Below are positions 19,561 through 28,214 of a DNA stretch of 64,000 nucleotides, one piece after another; position 1 is the first letter of the stretch, and each line of letters opens with the position of its first letter. The stretch is from Saprospiraceae bacterium (GTDB lineage: Bacteria; Bacteroidota; Bacteroidia; Chitinophagales; Saprospiraceae). Made by a program: the position numbers and the translations under genes. The stretch is taken from the NCBI GenBank assembly GCA_016716335.1, contig JADJWN010000006.1, positions 1 through 64,000 of the forward strand, written 5' to 3'. The notes under the pieces were generated by a model. That model was not told the origin of the DNA and ran no database searches. It saw nothing but the letters and a program-made list of their open reading frames with translations.

Positions 19561-21291
19561 ATGAAACGATGCCTTATCTTTCTCTTTATCCTTTTTGCGC
19601 TGACTGAAGCGATTTATTCACAAATAGCAATTACAGAGCTATCATATAATCCACCGGAATCCGGTACGGACTCTCTGGAATACATCGAGCTGTACAATCA
19701 CACCAATGCGGCTGTGAATCTTCAGGGCTATCGCTTTACCCGAGGGGTAGATCTGATTTTTCCTGACGTGGTGATACCGGCACAGGGTTATTTGTTGCTC
19801 TCAGGTAAGGCTTCGGCAATTCAGGCGATCTATGGTCTTCCGTCATTGCAGTGGACAAGTGGTGCACTGAATAATGGGGGCGAACGTATCACCATAGTCA
19901 ATGCCCAGAATGCAGTAATTGTGGATTTTACCTATGCTACTACTGCTCCCTGGCCTACCTCGGCAGATGGCACCAATGGTGAAGGCAGGTCCATAGAATT
20001 ATGCCATCCGCTCGCAGATGCCAATAACGGAGCAAACTGGAAGGTGTCTGAAAACGATCTGGGTTTTCAGATCAATGGCAAGCAGGTTTATGGCACCCCG
20101 GCTGCTGCCAACTCCATTCCACCCTGCGGCCCCGAGGCAGATGTCACCGTCACTTTGGGTACCAATACTTTTACCCCCAGGGATATCACTATCAACGTGG
20201 GTCAGACTGTCCGCTGGAATAATCCCGCCGGTAATCATAATATCAATGGCACACAGGCGACATACCCCAATAATCCCGTGAGTTTTGGAAATGGTGCTGT
20301 CGCAGCCGGCCCGTGGACTTATGATTTTACCTTTAATGTGCCGGGCAGCTACCAGTATCAGAGTGATGCAGCTGTGGCTTCCGGCATGACAGGTACGGTG
20401 ACGGTAATAGACAATACGCCTCCGGATCTTTATCCCCGCAGAACAATTGCGCAAATGCGATCTGTCAACGCCGATGGCGTAGCTGACAGCCTTGATGTAA
20501 AGTGCACCCTCAGAGGTATAGTGTATGGTATAAATTACCGAACCACAGGGCTCCAGTTTACAATCATAGATGGTACAGGTAAGGGAATTGGAGCATTCAG
20601 CTCATCAAGTACCTTTGGCTACACCGTTACGGAAGGCGATGAGGTAGATATTAAGGGCAGCATCAGTCAATTCAATGGATTGACCCAAATGACGCTTGAT
20701 GATGTAATTAAAATTTCAGCCGGAAACCCTTTGCTTGCCCCGAAAGTAGTGACCCAGTTTGTGGAAGATGATGAATCTTCCTTCCTTATGATACAAAATG
20801 TTTCATTTGCAGATCCTTCACAATGGACCGGAGCAGGAGCGGGATTCAATGTAATCATGACCAATGGCGTATCAAATTTTTCAGTGCGCATTGATAATGA
20901 TACGGACGCTTACAGTGCCACCATTCCGGGGTCACCAAGCGGCATATTTAATGTGACCGGTATATTGGGGCAATTTGACAATTCCTTGCCGTACACAGAA
21001 GGATATCAGTTGTTCATACGCTACCTGACTGATTTTGCAGCGGTGCTGAGTACAAAGGATGGCAGTCGTACCCTGACATTGCTGCCTGTCCCTAATCCTG
21101 TATGTGATTACGTCAGAATGGAAGGTCTGGATTTGATGGATGAAGCTGTGATTTTTGATAGCAAAGGCAATATTGCGGCACAGTTCAGAAACAGCTCCGT
21201 GCTTGACTTCTCCGGACTAACCCCCGGTGTTTATGTGGTAAAAATTATTCACGGCATATTCAGTGGGACAGTGCGGATTGTGAAGATATAA
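19561..21291 (+). CDS. T9SS-secreted lamin-tail/cupredoxin-like protein
   Basis: A 576-residue secreted protein; ATG 19561 gives the signal peptide MKRCLIFLFILFALTEAIYSQ. Domain order: a lamin-tail domain (residues about 22-150: IAITELSYNPPESG, YIELYNHTNAAVNLQGY), a plastocyanin-like domain (about 195-285: FTPRDITINVGQTVRWNN, HNINGTQ, SGMTGTVTV), an OB/DUF5689-like stretch (about 300-480), and a T9SS type-A sorting domain (LLPVPNPVCDYVRM, GVYVVKI). In the cupredoxin-like part the first His and the Met are present, but the expected Cys and second His are replaced (YQYQSDAAVAS), so classical type-1 copper binding is doubtful. Function unknown. Confidence 0.8.
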   Translation: MKRCLIFLFILFALTEAIYSQIAITELSYNPPESGTDSLEYIELYNHTNAAVNLQGYRFTRGVDLIFPDVVIPAQGYLLLSGKASAIQAIYGLPSLQWTSGALNNGGERITIVNAQNAVIVDFTYATTAPWPTSADGTNGEGRSIELCHPLADANNGANWKVSENDLGFQINGKQVYGTPAAANSIPPCGPEADVTVTLGTNTFTPRDITINVGQTVRWNNPAGNHNINGTQATYPNNPVSFGNGAVAAGPWTYDFTFNVPGSYQYQSDAAVASGMTGTVTVIDNTPPDLYPRRTIAQMRSVNADGVADSLDVKCTLRGIVYGINYRTTGLQFTIIDGTGKGIGAFSSSSTFGYTVTEGDEVDIKGSISQFNGLTQMTLDDVIKISAGNPLLAPKVVTQFVEDDESSFLMIQNVSFADPSQWTGAGAGFNVIMTNGVSNFSVRIDNDTDAYSATIPGSPSGIFNVTGILGQFDNSLPYTEGYQLFIRYLTDFAAVLSTKDGSRTLTLLPVPNPVCDYVRMEGLDLMDEAVIFDSKGNIAAQFRNSSVLDFSGLTPGVYVVKIIHGIFSGTVRIVKI

Positions 21292-21433
21292 TCTTTGCAT
21301 AAGTGGTTACATCCAATGATTGCAGTGTTTTATCTGTAAATAGCAAGCAATGGTAGAAAGCCTGAAAATAAATGCGGTAAAATGCATTAGATTTACACTT
21401 TGATTATTTGATAATTCAAAAATAGTAATCCAG

Positions 21434-22756
21434 ATGAGATACTTAGTTTTGATTTTCTTACACTTCTTTGTTTTTGAATTCAGTCAAGCCCAGCTGAATA
21501 AGATCGAATTCAGAGAATTTACATTAGATAATGGGCTCCATGTGATACTTCACAGAGATAACTCTACACCTATTGTGGCGGTTTCGGTAATGTACCATGT
21601 GGGCTCGAAGAATGAAAATCCTGACAGAACGGGATTTGCTCATTTTTTTGAGCATCTGTTGTTTGAGGGGTCGGAAAATATTGAAAGGGGGCAATTTGAC
21701 AAGTATGTCGAAAAAGCCGGCGGGACACTGAATGCCAATACATCCTTTGACCGTACCTATTATTTTGAAATCCTGCCTTCCAATCAGCTTGAGTTGGGTC
21801 TTTGGCTTGAATCAGAGCGTATGCTGCATGCCAAAGTGGACAATGTGGGTATCGAGACGCAAAGACAGGTTGTCAAGGAAGAGAGAAGGCAAAGAGTGGA
21901 CAATCAGCCCTATGGCACTTTTCTGGAGGAGATTATAAAGCGTGCTTACAAAGTGCACCCCTACCGATGGCCAATCATAGGCTATATGGAGCACCTGGAT
22001 GCTGCGCAGGAAAAGGATTATAAAAACTTTTATGCAGATTTCTATGTGCCTAACAATGCCATTGTATCTATTGCGGGAGATATAGATTATGAGGTGGCAG
22101 AGGCACTGGTGCGAAAATATTTCAATGACATTCCTAAAGGCAAAAAACCGATTTACAGACCTAATATCGTGGAGCCTCCATTAGGTGGAGAAGTAAGAGA
22201 TACCATTTATGACAATATACAGCTGCCGGGTGTATTTATGGCTTATCGCATTCCCGAGCAGGGCACTGAAGATTTTTACGCTGTGTCTATGCTGGGTACT
22301 TTATTATCTCAGGGACAGTCCTCCAGGCTGCAGAAGGCATTGGTGGATGAACAGCAGAAAGCGGTAGCCGTAGGCAATTTCCCGCTGGATCTTGAGGATC
22401 CGGGCATTGCCATTGCATACTGCATCGTAAGTATGGGCACGGATGTCAAGGCGGCAGAAGATGCCATAACCGCAGAAATCGACAGAGTCCGTAAAGAACC
22501 GATATCTGAGGAGGAATTTCAAAAACTCAGAAATCAGGTAGAAAATGATTTCGTCTCTGCCAACTCCAGGGTGGCCGGTATAGCTGAAAGCCTGGCTAAC
22601 TACAAAATGTATCTGGGCGATGCCAATCTGATAAATACCGAGTTGCAGAGATATCTTGCCGTGACAAAGGAGGATATCATGCGGGTTGCCAACAAATATT
22701 ATACCCCTGACAACAGGGTGGTATTACATTATCTGCCCAAGCCGGCAACTCCCTAA
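21434..22756 (+). CDS. M16 family zinc peptidase, catalytic partner
   Basis: A 440-residue exported insulinase/pitrilysin-type peptidase with signal peptide MRYLVLIFLHFFVFEFSQAQ. The inverted zinc motif HxxEH is seen as HFFEHLLFEG (residues 70-79). The distal Glu ligand is expected in QRQVVKEERRQ about 75 residues on. The C-terminal half carries the substrate-binding Arg/Tyr region (GVFMAYRIPEQ). It lies 28 bp before the second M16 gene. In Bacteroidota such pairs usually form a heterodimer in which this subunit is catalytic. It probably degrades peptides in the periplasm. Confidence 0.88.
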   Translation: MRYLVLIFLHFFVFEFSQAQLNKIEFREFTLDNGLHVILHRDNSTPIVAVSVMYHVGSKNENPDRTGFAHFFEHLLFEGSENIERGQFDKYVEKAGGTLNANTSFDRTYYFEILPSNQLELGLWLESERMLHAKVDNVGIETQRQVVKEERRQRVDNQPYGTFLEEIIKRAYKVHPYRWPIIGYMEHLDAAQEKDYKNFYADFYVPNNAIVSIAGDIDYEVAEALVRKYFNDIPKGKKPIYRPNIVEPPLGGEVRDTIYDNIQLPGVFMAYRIPEQGTEDFYAVSMLGTLLSQGQSSRLQKALVDEQQKAVAVGNFPLDLEDPGIAIAYCIVSMGTDVKAAEDAITAEIDRVRKEPISEEEFQKLRNQVENDFVSANSRVAGIAESLANYKMYLGDANLINTELQRYLAVTKEDIMRVANKYYTPDNRVVLHYLPKPATP

Positions 22757-22784
22757 TTGACTAATCTTTAAATTGGAAATAAAA

Positions 22785-24923
22785 ATGAAGCGATATATAT
22801 TATTTATAATCTTAGGCGGAATCTTACTATTTTTTTCTGCCTGTGCCAAAAAGACTACCGAAAACATCAAGGCAGTAAGTACTGCAGACCCAGCCAAAGC
22901 ATGGAGGAAGAATCCACCTGTACCGGCTCAGGCAAGGGACATAAATCTGGGCGAATACTCCACCTTTGACCTTGCCAATGGCCTGAAGGTAATCGTGGTG
23001 GAAAATCACAAGTTGCCCAGAGTATCTTACCAGCTTTCATTCAATACAGATGCTTTGGTGGAGGGTGACAAGGCAGGATATGTAAGTATTGCAGGAGATA
23101 TGGTCAGCAAAGGAACTAAAAACAGATCAAAGGCACAGATTGACAAGGAGATAGACTTCATTGGTGCCAATCTGAGTACCTCAGCGACCGGAATATTCGG
23201 AGGATCATTGAAGAAGCACTCCGAAAAATTACTGGAGGTTTTTACGGATGTACTCTATAATCCGGTTTTTCCCGAGGATGAGTTTGAAAAGATAAGAAAA
23301 CGAACCTTGTCCGGACTTGCCGCCTCCAAAACAGATCCTAATGCCATAGCCCGCAATATTGCCAATGCAGTCAATTTCGGAAAGGATCACCCCTATGGAG
23401 AAGCCCAGACAGAAGAAAGCATCAAGAATATCACCATTGACGATTGTAAGAATTATTATAAAACTTATTTCAAACCCAATAATGCTTATCTGGTGATTGT
23501 AGGAGATATCACCCCGGCTGAGGCTAAAGCTCAGGCTGAAAAATACTTCAGCAAATGGGAAAAAGGAGAGGTACCTGTACAGAAATATAAGGTGCCTCAG
23601 GGTCCGGAGGAAAGAAAGGTTGCTTTCGGAAATAAAGATGGAGCGGTACAATCCGTAATCAATATCACCTATCCCGTAGAAATGAAGCCGGGCAATCCGG
23701 ATGCCATCAAAGTAAGTGTGATGAATTCAATACTGGGAGGTGGGGTATTCAGTGGCAGACTGATGCAGAATCTGAGAGAAAAGAAAGCCTATACCTATGG
23801 AGCCAGATCCAACATTTCCAACGACAAACTGATTGGGAACTTTACAGCATCCGCCAGTGTGAGGAATGAAGTGACCGACAGTTCAGTAGTGGAGTTTTTG
23901 TATGAAATGGAGCGAATTGTGAGAGAGCCGGTAACTGCAGAGGACCTGCAGCTCGCCAAAAACGGGCTGGCCGGTAATTTTGCCCGTTCACTCGAATCTC
24001 CTCAAACCATCGCCAATTTTGCACTCAATACCTTCAGGTACAATCTGCCCAAAGATTACTACAATACCTACCTCCAGAAACTGGATGCAGTATCTATTGC
24101 GGACGTCCAGATGATGGCTGCCAAATATGTAAGACCAGACAAGTGCAACATCGTAGTCGTGGGCAATAAGGACAATGTGGCGGACAGGTTGCTTAGATTT
24201 GATTCGGATGGTAAAATAGACTTTTATGATCCTTTTGGCAGGCCGGTAGTTGAAAAAAAGGTGGAGGTCGCTGATAATATTACCGCCAGAAATGTGATAG
24301 AAGATTACATCGCAGCCATAGGTGGTATGAAAAAACTCCAGAGTGTACAGAATCTCCGGACTGTGCGCAAAGCCACCATTATGGGGCAGGATGCAAGTTT
24401 TGAAACAGTACAGATGGTACCGGACAAGTACATGATGAAGATATCCATGATGGGCATGACGCTGCAGGAGCAAAAATACAACGGGACGAAAGCCATGTCC
24501 GGACAGATGGGGCAAAAGCAGGTATTCACCGAAGGTAAGGAATTTGAAGGCATCAAATCCCAGAGTGTGATTTTTGATCAGATGGAATACCTGAAGCAAG
24601 GTTATAAACTGGAGTTGAAAGGAATAGAAAACCTTGATGGTCAGGATTGCTACAAAATTGTAGTCACCAAGCCCGATGGAGATCAGGCCACGGAGTTTTA
24701 TTCTGTAAAAACCAATTTATTGTACCGTGCTCTCCAGTCTCAGGATAGTCCCGGAGGACCGGTCACCGTCACTAATGAGTACAAAAATTACAAAGAGGTG
24801 GGAGGCATTATGTTTCCGCATACCATAGAGCTTTCAGGAGCCATGCCCACACCTATAGTTATGGAAATTTCCGAGATTCAGATTAACGGACCGGTGGATA
24901 AGTCCATTTTTGACATAGAATAG
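22785..24923 (+). CDS. M16 family lipoprotein, non-catalytic partner with C-terminal LolA/outer-membrane-lipoprotein-like domain
   Basis: A 712-residue lipoprotein: the start ATG 22785 gives MKRYILFIILGGILLFFSAC with lipobox FSAC. Two M16 halves occupy residues about 50-480. At the place of HxxEH it reads AGYVSIAGDMVSKGT, so the zinc ligands are missing; the RxxxY region (LREKKAYTYGARS) is kept. This is the pattern of the non-catalytic subunit of M16 pairs. Residues about 500-712 form an extra domain (YIAAIGGMKKLQSVQNL, LYRALQSQ, KEVGGIMFPHTIEL) of the outer-membrane-lipoprotein-sorting type. A strong terminator follows 33 bp after the stop. Confidence 0.85.
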   Translation: MKRYILFIILGGILLFFSACAKKTTENIKAVSTADPAKAWRKNPPVPAQARDINLGEYSTFDLANGLKVIVVENHKLPRVSYQLSFNTDALVEGDKAGYVSIAGDMVSKGTKNRSKAQIDKEIDFIGANLSTSATGIFGGSLKKHSEKLLEVFTDVLYNPVFPEDEFEKIRKRTLSGLAASKTDPNAIARNIANAVNFGKDHPYGEAQTEESIKNITIDDCKNYYKTYFKPNNAYLVIVGDITPAEAKAQAEKYFSKWEKGEVPVQKYKVPQGPEERKVAFGNKDGAVQSVINITYPVEMKPGNPDAIKVSVMNSILGGGVFSGRLMQNLREKKAYTYGARSNISNDKLIGNFTASASVRNEVTDSSVVEFLYEMERIVREPVTAEDLQLAKNGLAGNFARSLESPQTIANFALNTFRYNLPKDYYNTYLQKLDAVSIADVQMMAAKYVRPDKCNIVVVGNKDNVADRLLRFDSDGKIDFYDPFGRPVVEKKVEVADNITARNVIEDYIAAIGGMKKLQSVQNLRTVRKATIMGQDASFETVQMVPDKYMMKISMMGMTLQEQKYNGTKAMSGQMGQKQVFTEGKEFEGIKSQSVIFDQMEYLKQGYKLELKGIENLDGQDCYKIVVTKPDGDQATEFYSVKTNLLYRALQSQDSPGGPVTVTNEYKNYKEVGGIMFPHTIELSGAMPTPIVMEISEIQINGPVDKSIFDIE

Positions 24924-24955
24924 AAAGTTGCAACCGGGATATCAAAATTAAAATT

Positions 24956-25001
24956 CCCAAAAGACTGTAGGTTCAATACCGGTCTTTTGGGGATTTTTTT
25001 T
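24956..25001 (+). terminator. Rho-independent terminator after the M16 pair
   Basis: Stem CCCAAAAGAC/GTCTTTTGGG (24956-24965 with 24982-24991), 16-base loop, followed by GATTTTTTTT. It closes the M16 operon. The next 140 bp up to the IS66 left end hold nothing that I recognise. Confidence 0.9.
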
Positions 25002-25192
25002 ATCTTCCATGATTCTCAGTTTTTATAGAGCTAAGCCATTCCTGCATATTAAGCCCCAATTATGCATCATAACTTACTGACTAAGAGCGAAATGGAAATG
25101 ATTTAATGTGAATGCGGGTTCTATGCTGAAGATTATAAATACAAAGTAAGCATCCCACAAAGTACATCCCTTTTCGTCCAGATGAGGTGGCT

Positions 25193-25200
25193 TAACTTTG
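25193..25200 (+). promoter_or_regulatory. -7 element of the IS66 transposition genes
   Basis: TAACTTTG inside the left end of the element, 15 bp upstream of the tnpA ATG. The element appears to carry its own Bacteroidota-type promoter. Confidence 0.45.
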
Positions 25201-25215
25201 GGTCAAAAATAAGAT

Positions 25216-25494
25216 ATGAGATACAGTATGGAGCAAAGATCCCGGATATTGGATCAATTTCATCAGAGCGGACAAAGCATCAAGGCATTCTGTGCTGATA
25301 AGGAGCTCAAAGAGAGTACCCTGAGCTATTGGTTGAGAAATCAATGCCGGAGCACCTCTTCGAAGTTCAGGGAGATAGTGATGCCTGCTGCCGTATCACA
25401 CCACCATATCATCATCGAATATCCCGGAGGAATAAAAATACATATACCGGCAGCTCTATCTGAGGTGGGTATGCTCTTGGCATTGGTCAGATGA
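25216..25494 (+). CDS. tnpA: IS66 accessory protein TnpA
   Basis: A 92-residue helix-turn-helix protein (RSRILDQFHQSGQSIKAFCA, LKESTLSYWLRNQ) typical of the first gene of IS66 elements and presumed to bind the element ends. Its stop overlaps the tnpB start (ATG 25491), suggesting translational coupling. Confidence 0.85.
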   Translation: MRYSMEQRSRILDQFHQSGQSIKAFCADKELKESTLSYWLRNQCRSTSSKFREIVMPAAVSHHHIIIEYPGGIKIHIPAALSEVGMLLALVR

Positions 25495-25889
25495 TAGGCT
25501 TTGGGTCACATCAGAGGTTTTACCTGTACCGCAGCAGTGTGGATATGCGCAAGGGATTGTGGAGTCTGGGCGGGATTGTACGGCAGGAGTTGAAAGCAGA
25601 TCCGATGGATGGTTCGGTGTATGTGTTTTTCTCTAAGAGTTATCAGACTGTCAAGATGCTGGTGTGGGACGGAGACGGATTTGTGGTGTACATGAAGCGG
25701 CTGGAGCGGGGTCGATTTGAATCACTGACCTCAGTGGAGGGAGAGATAAAGTATGAGATCAGCTACCAGCATCTGGTGATGCTGTTGAGCGGCATATCTT
25801 TGGTGGGGATTCACCACAGACTCAGATATAGACCGACGAACCCACCGAAGCTTCCAAGACACACCTATGGCAGAAGTCACCGGTGGTAG
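25491..25889 (+). CDS. tnpB: IS66 accessory protein TnpB (Orf2)
   Basis: A 132-residue IS66 Orf2-type protein with the family block FYLYRSSVDMRKGLWSLGGI, VYVFFSKSYQTVKMLVWDGDGF and the YMKRLERGRF segment. It is required for transposition of IS66 elements, but its biochemical role is not established. It overlaps tnpA by 4 bp and lies 108 bp before tnpC. Confidence 0.9.
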   Translation: MIGFGSHQRFYLYRSSVDMRKGLWSLGGIVRQELKADPMDGSVYVFFSKSYQTVKMLVWDGDGFVVYMKRLERGRFESLTSVEGEIKYEISYQHLVMLLSGISLVGIHHRLRYRPTNPPKLPRHTYGRSHRW

Positions 25890-25997
25890 CGGGACGGTAT
25901 AAAAGCATAATAAACGGCTGAAAAAAACAGTAGAAAAAAGCAGAAAACAAATTATAAAATACTTGCATATATATAGCAGAGGTTGTATCTTTATGCT

Positions 25998-27528
25998 ATG
26001 AGTTACGAAGCACTGTTAGCAGAAAATACAGCATTAAAAGACCTCAACCAGCAGCTTTTGGACAAGTATGCGTCTATGCAGGAAAAAGTGCTGGCACTGC
26101 AATATCAGCTTGATTTGTTTCGCAAGCAGATTTATAACAGCAAGTCAGAGAGGTTTGTGCCGGCAGATGACAGACAGCTCACCATATTTTCCATATTGGA
26201 ATCCGCCTGTGAAGAATCACCGGGAGAATCCCCTGCAGAGCGGGCTAGCGCACCTGCCCCCGAGGCTGAAAAACAGACCATCAGCTACGAGCGTAAGAAG
26301 ACCCGACATAAAGGGCGTCAGCTTATCGAAGGTTGTGGTCACCTGGAAGTAAGAGAGGAGTATTTGACACTGGAGTGTCAGGAAGGCGAAGTGGAGATAG
26401 GTAAGGAAATCACCCGAAAGCTAGCCATAGACATCCAGAAGCTGTATGTAAAGTGCATAATAAGGCCCAAATACAAAAACACCAGCACGGGCCAGATCCG
26501 TGTAGCAGAGTTGCCGTCCGAGGCCCTGCCGAAATGCGAAGCCGATGAGAGCCTGCTGGCACAGGTGGTAGTATCCAAATATGTGGATCATCTGCCCGAA
26601 TACCGTCAGCAGCAGATATACAAAAGACAGGGAGTGGTAATCTCCCCCTCTACGATGAACAACTAGGTGCATCGCATTGCCATTGCTGCGTCCGGTAGCC
26701 GAATGTATCAAAAAACAGATATTGCAAAGCGGTTACATACAGATGGACGAAAGCACCATAAAAGTAATGTTTGTCAAAAAAGGTACGACCCATCAGGGTT
26801 ATATGTGGGTCATAGTGGATCCGGTGAGTAAGTCAGGGTACTTTGAGTACCGGCATGGCCGGGGTCGGGCAGGACCTGCGGAGATGCTGAGGGATTACAA
26901 AGGCAAGATACAAAGTGACGGATACACCGTATATGAAACCATGGACCGCATCATGGCGGAGGTGGAGCATTACAATTGCTGGGCACATGCCAGGAGAAAA
27001 TTTGTCGAAGCCACTGCCAACGATCAGGCACTAGCCCATACGGCATTGACGATGATACAGCAATTGTACAAGGTCGAGGAGCATTGCCGGACGCAACAAT
27101 ACAGTACCGGTCAACGCAAAGCCTTTCGTGCAGAAAAATCAGTACCCATACTCGAAGAGCTGAAAAGCTGGATAGACCGACATTCACTCACTGTAAGTCC
27201 GTCGTCACCCATAGGCAAGGCATTGAGCTACACCACCAGGCGATGGCAAAGCCTGATACGGTATGCCGGTACCGGAGATGTGGAGATAGACAACAATCTG
27301 GTGGAAAATGCCATACGCCCCCTGGCATTAGGGAGGAAAAACTATCTGTTTGCAGGAGGGCATGAAGCAGCATTGAACATAGCCACATTCTACACAGTAT
27401 TGACCAACTGCAAGTCGCAGGATATAAATCCATACGAGTACTTGTATTGGTTTTTGAAAAAAGTGCCCGACACAAATATCAATGCCATTGAGACCCTCAC
27501 CCCTGCCTCATTTAAAAACCAAGAATGA
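25998..27528 (+). CDS. tnpC: IS66 DDE transposase TnpC, one indel
   Basis: About 509 residues after correction, the normal IS66 transposase length. The N-terminus has a leucine-rich coiled coil (residues about 3-45) and KQIYNSKSERF, then an IS66 zinc-finger-binding region without obvious CxxC. The DDE catalytic domain shows YIQMDEST (Asp), IQSDGY (Asp) and NNLVENAIRPLALGRKN (Glu). The frame ends early at TAG 26664-26666. Removing one A at 26665 turns this into TGG (Trp) and restores the downstream frame in a single step (STMNNWCIALPLLRPV). Whether this copy is inactive or the sequence is wrong cannot be decided here. Confidence 0.85.
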
Positions 27529-27729
27529 TCTATCCCCTTGTACTTTGTCGAATGCTTACAATACATTATGCACAATAGAATTCGCAAAGAATGATTTTAT
27601 AAGGGGCAAACATTAATTGCTATGGGAGCTAATGGTATTTGAAATTATTTTGCCACCATTTCAGGCCGTAATACCTGCCTGTCCGCAGACGGGGATTTTA
27701 TGCTGTATAATTCATAATCAAAATTCCTT

Positions 27730-27772
27730 AAAAAAAGAAAGCGCAATCGTGATGGATTACGCTTTCTTTTTT
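27730..27772. terminator. Bidirectional hairpin terminator
   Basis: Stem GAAAGCGCAATC/GGATTACGCTTTC-type (27737-27748 with 27754-27765, one mismatch) flanked by A7 on the left and T6 on the right, so it can act in both directions. On the minus strand it ends the Pur-alpha-like gene. The 170 bp between the IS66 end and this hairpin hold no feature. Confidence 0.8.
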
Positions 27773-27790
27773 AATTATTGAAGTTTATTT

Positions 27791-28144
27791 TTACCAGGAT
27801 ACATCATCCTCATTTTCTTTCCTGTCTTCTTCTGATTGTGATGCTTCCCATTCTGCCTGTCTCTTTTCGTATGCATCGTAGTCAAAATCAGGCATGAGAT
27901 CATTTTTTACATGATTCACCGTTTCGTTCAACTGTGCCATGAAGCGGTTAAAATCTTCTTTGTACAGGAAGATTTTATGTCTTTCATAGCCGTCACTGTT
28001 GAATTTCTTCGTACTTTCAGTAATGGTAATGTAATAATCATCTCCCTTTGTGCGCCTTACATCAAAAAAGTAAGTCCTTCTTTTTCCGGCTTTTACCTTG
28101 GATGTGTACACACTGTCAAACTTACTTTTATCCTCGTATTCCAC
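27791..28144 (-). CDS. DUF3276 / Pur-alpha-like nucleic-acid-binding protein
   Basis: A 117-residue protein of the Bacteroidota DUF3276 family, which has the PUR repeat fold that binds single-stranded nucleic acid. The core SKVKAGKRRTYFFDVRRTKGDDYYITITESTKKF and the HKIFLYKEDFNRF segment are diagnostic. The C-terminus is acidic (SEEDRKENEDDVSW). I chose GTG 28144, because the frame extended to 28288 adds an atypical hydrophobic stretch and overlaps the ABC transporter gene. With this start, a 70-bp gap follows the ABC transporter stop. Confidence 0.82.
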   Translation of the reverse strand: MEYEDKSKFDSVYTSKVKAGKRRTYFFDVRRTKGDDYYITITESTKKFNSDGYERHKIFLYKEDFNRFMAQLNETVNHVKNDLMPDFDYDAYEKRQAEWEASQSEEDRKENEDDVSW

Positions 28145-28214
28145 AATCGTTCCTTTTACATGAGAAAATAAAATACAAATGTATAGAATACCGTGAATTA
28201 TACAAATTATTGTT

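Larger units (their letters stand above)
25146..27559 (+). mobile_element. IS66-family insertion sequence (about 2.41 kb)
   Basis: Complete element with tnpA, tnpB and tnpC in the canonical order. The left end GTAAGCATCCCACAAAGTAC (25146-) and the reverse complement of the right end GTAAGCATTCGACAAAGTAC (to 27559) match at 18 of 20 positions and begin with the GTAA typical of IS66. Flanking 8-mers are AATACAAA (25138-25145) and AATACATT (27560-27567), matching at 6 of 8, which suggests an aged or mutated 8-bp target duplication. It sits in an intergenic space downstream of the M16 terminator and disrupts no gene. The tnpC gene has one indel. Confidence 0.9.

Noticed and set aside
26664..26666. 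Internal TAG in tnpC as recoding (pyrrolysine or programmed frameshift)
   Set aside because: No slippery heptamer or downstream structure is evident, and a single base removal explains both the stop and the frame change.
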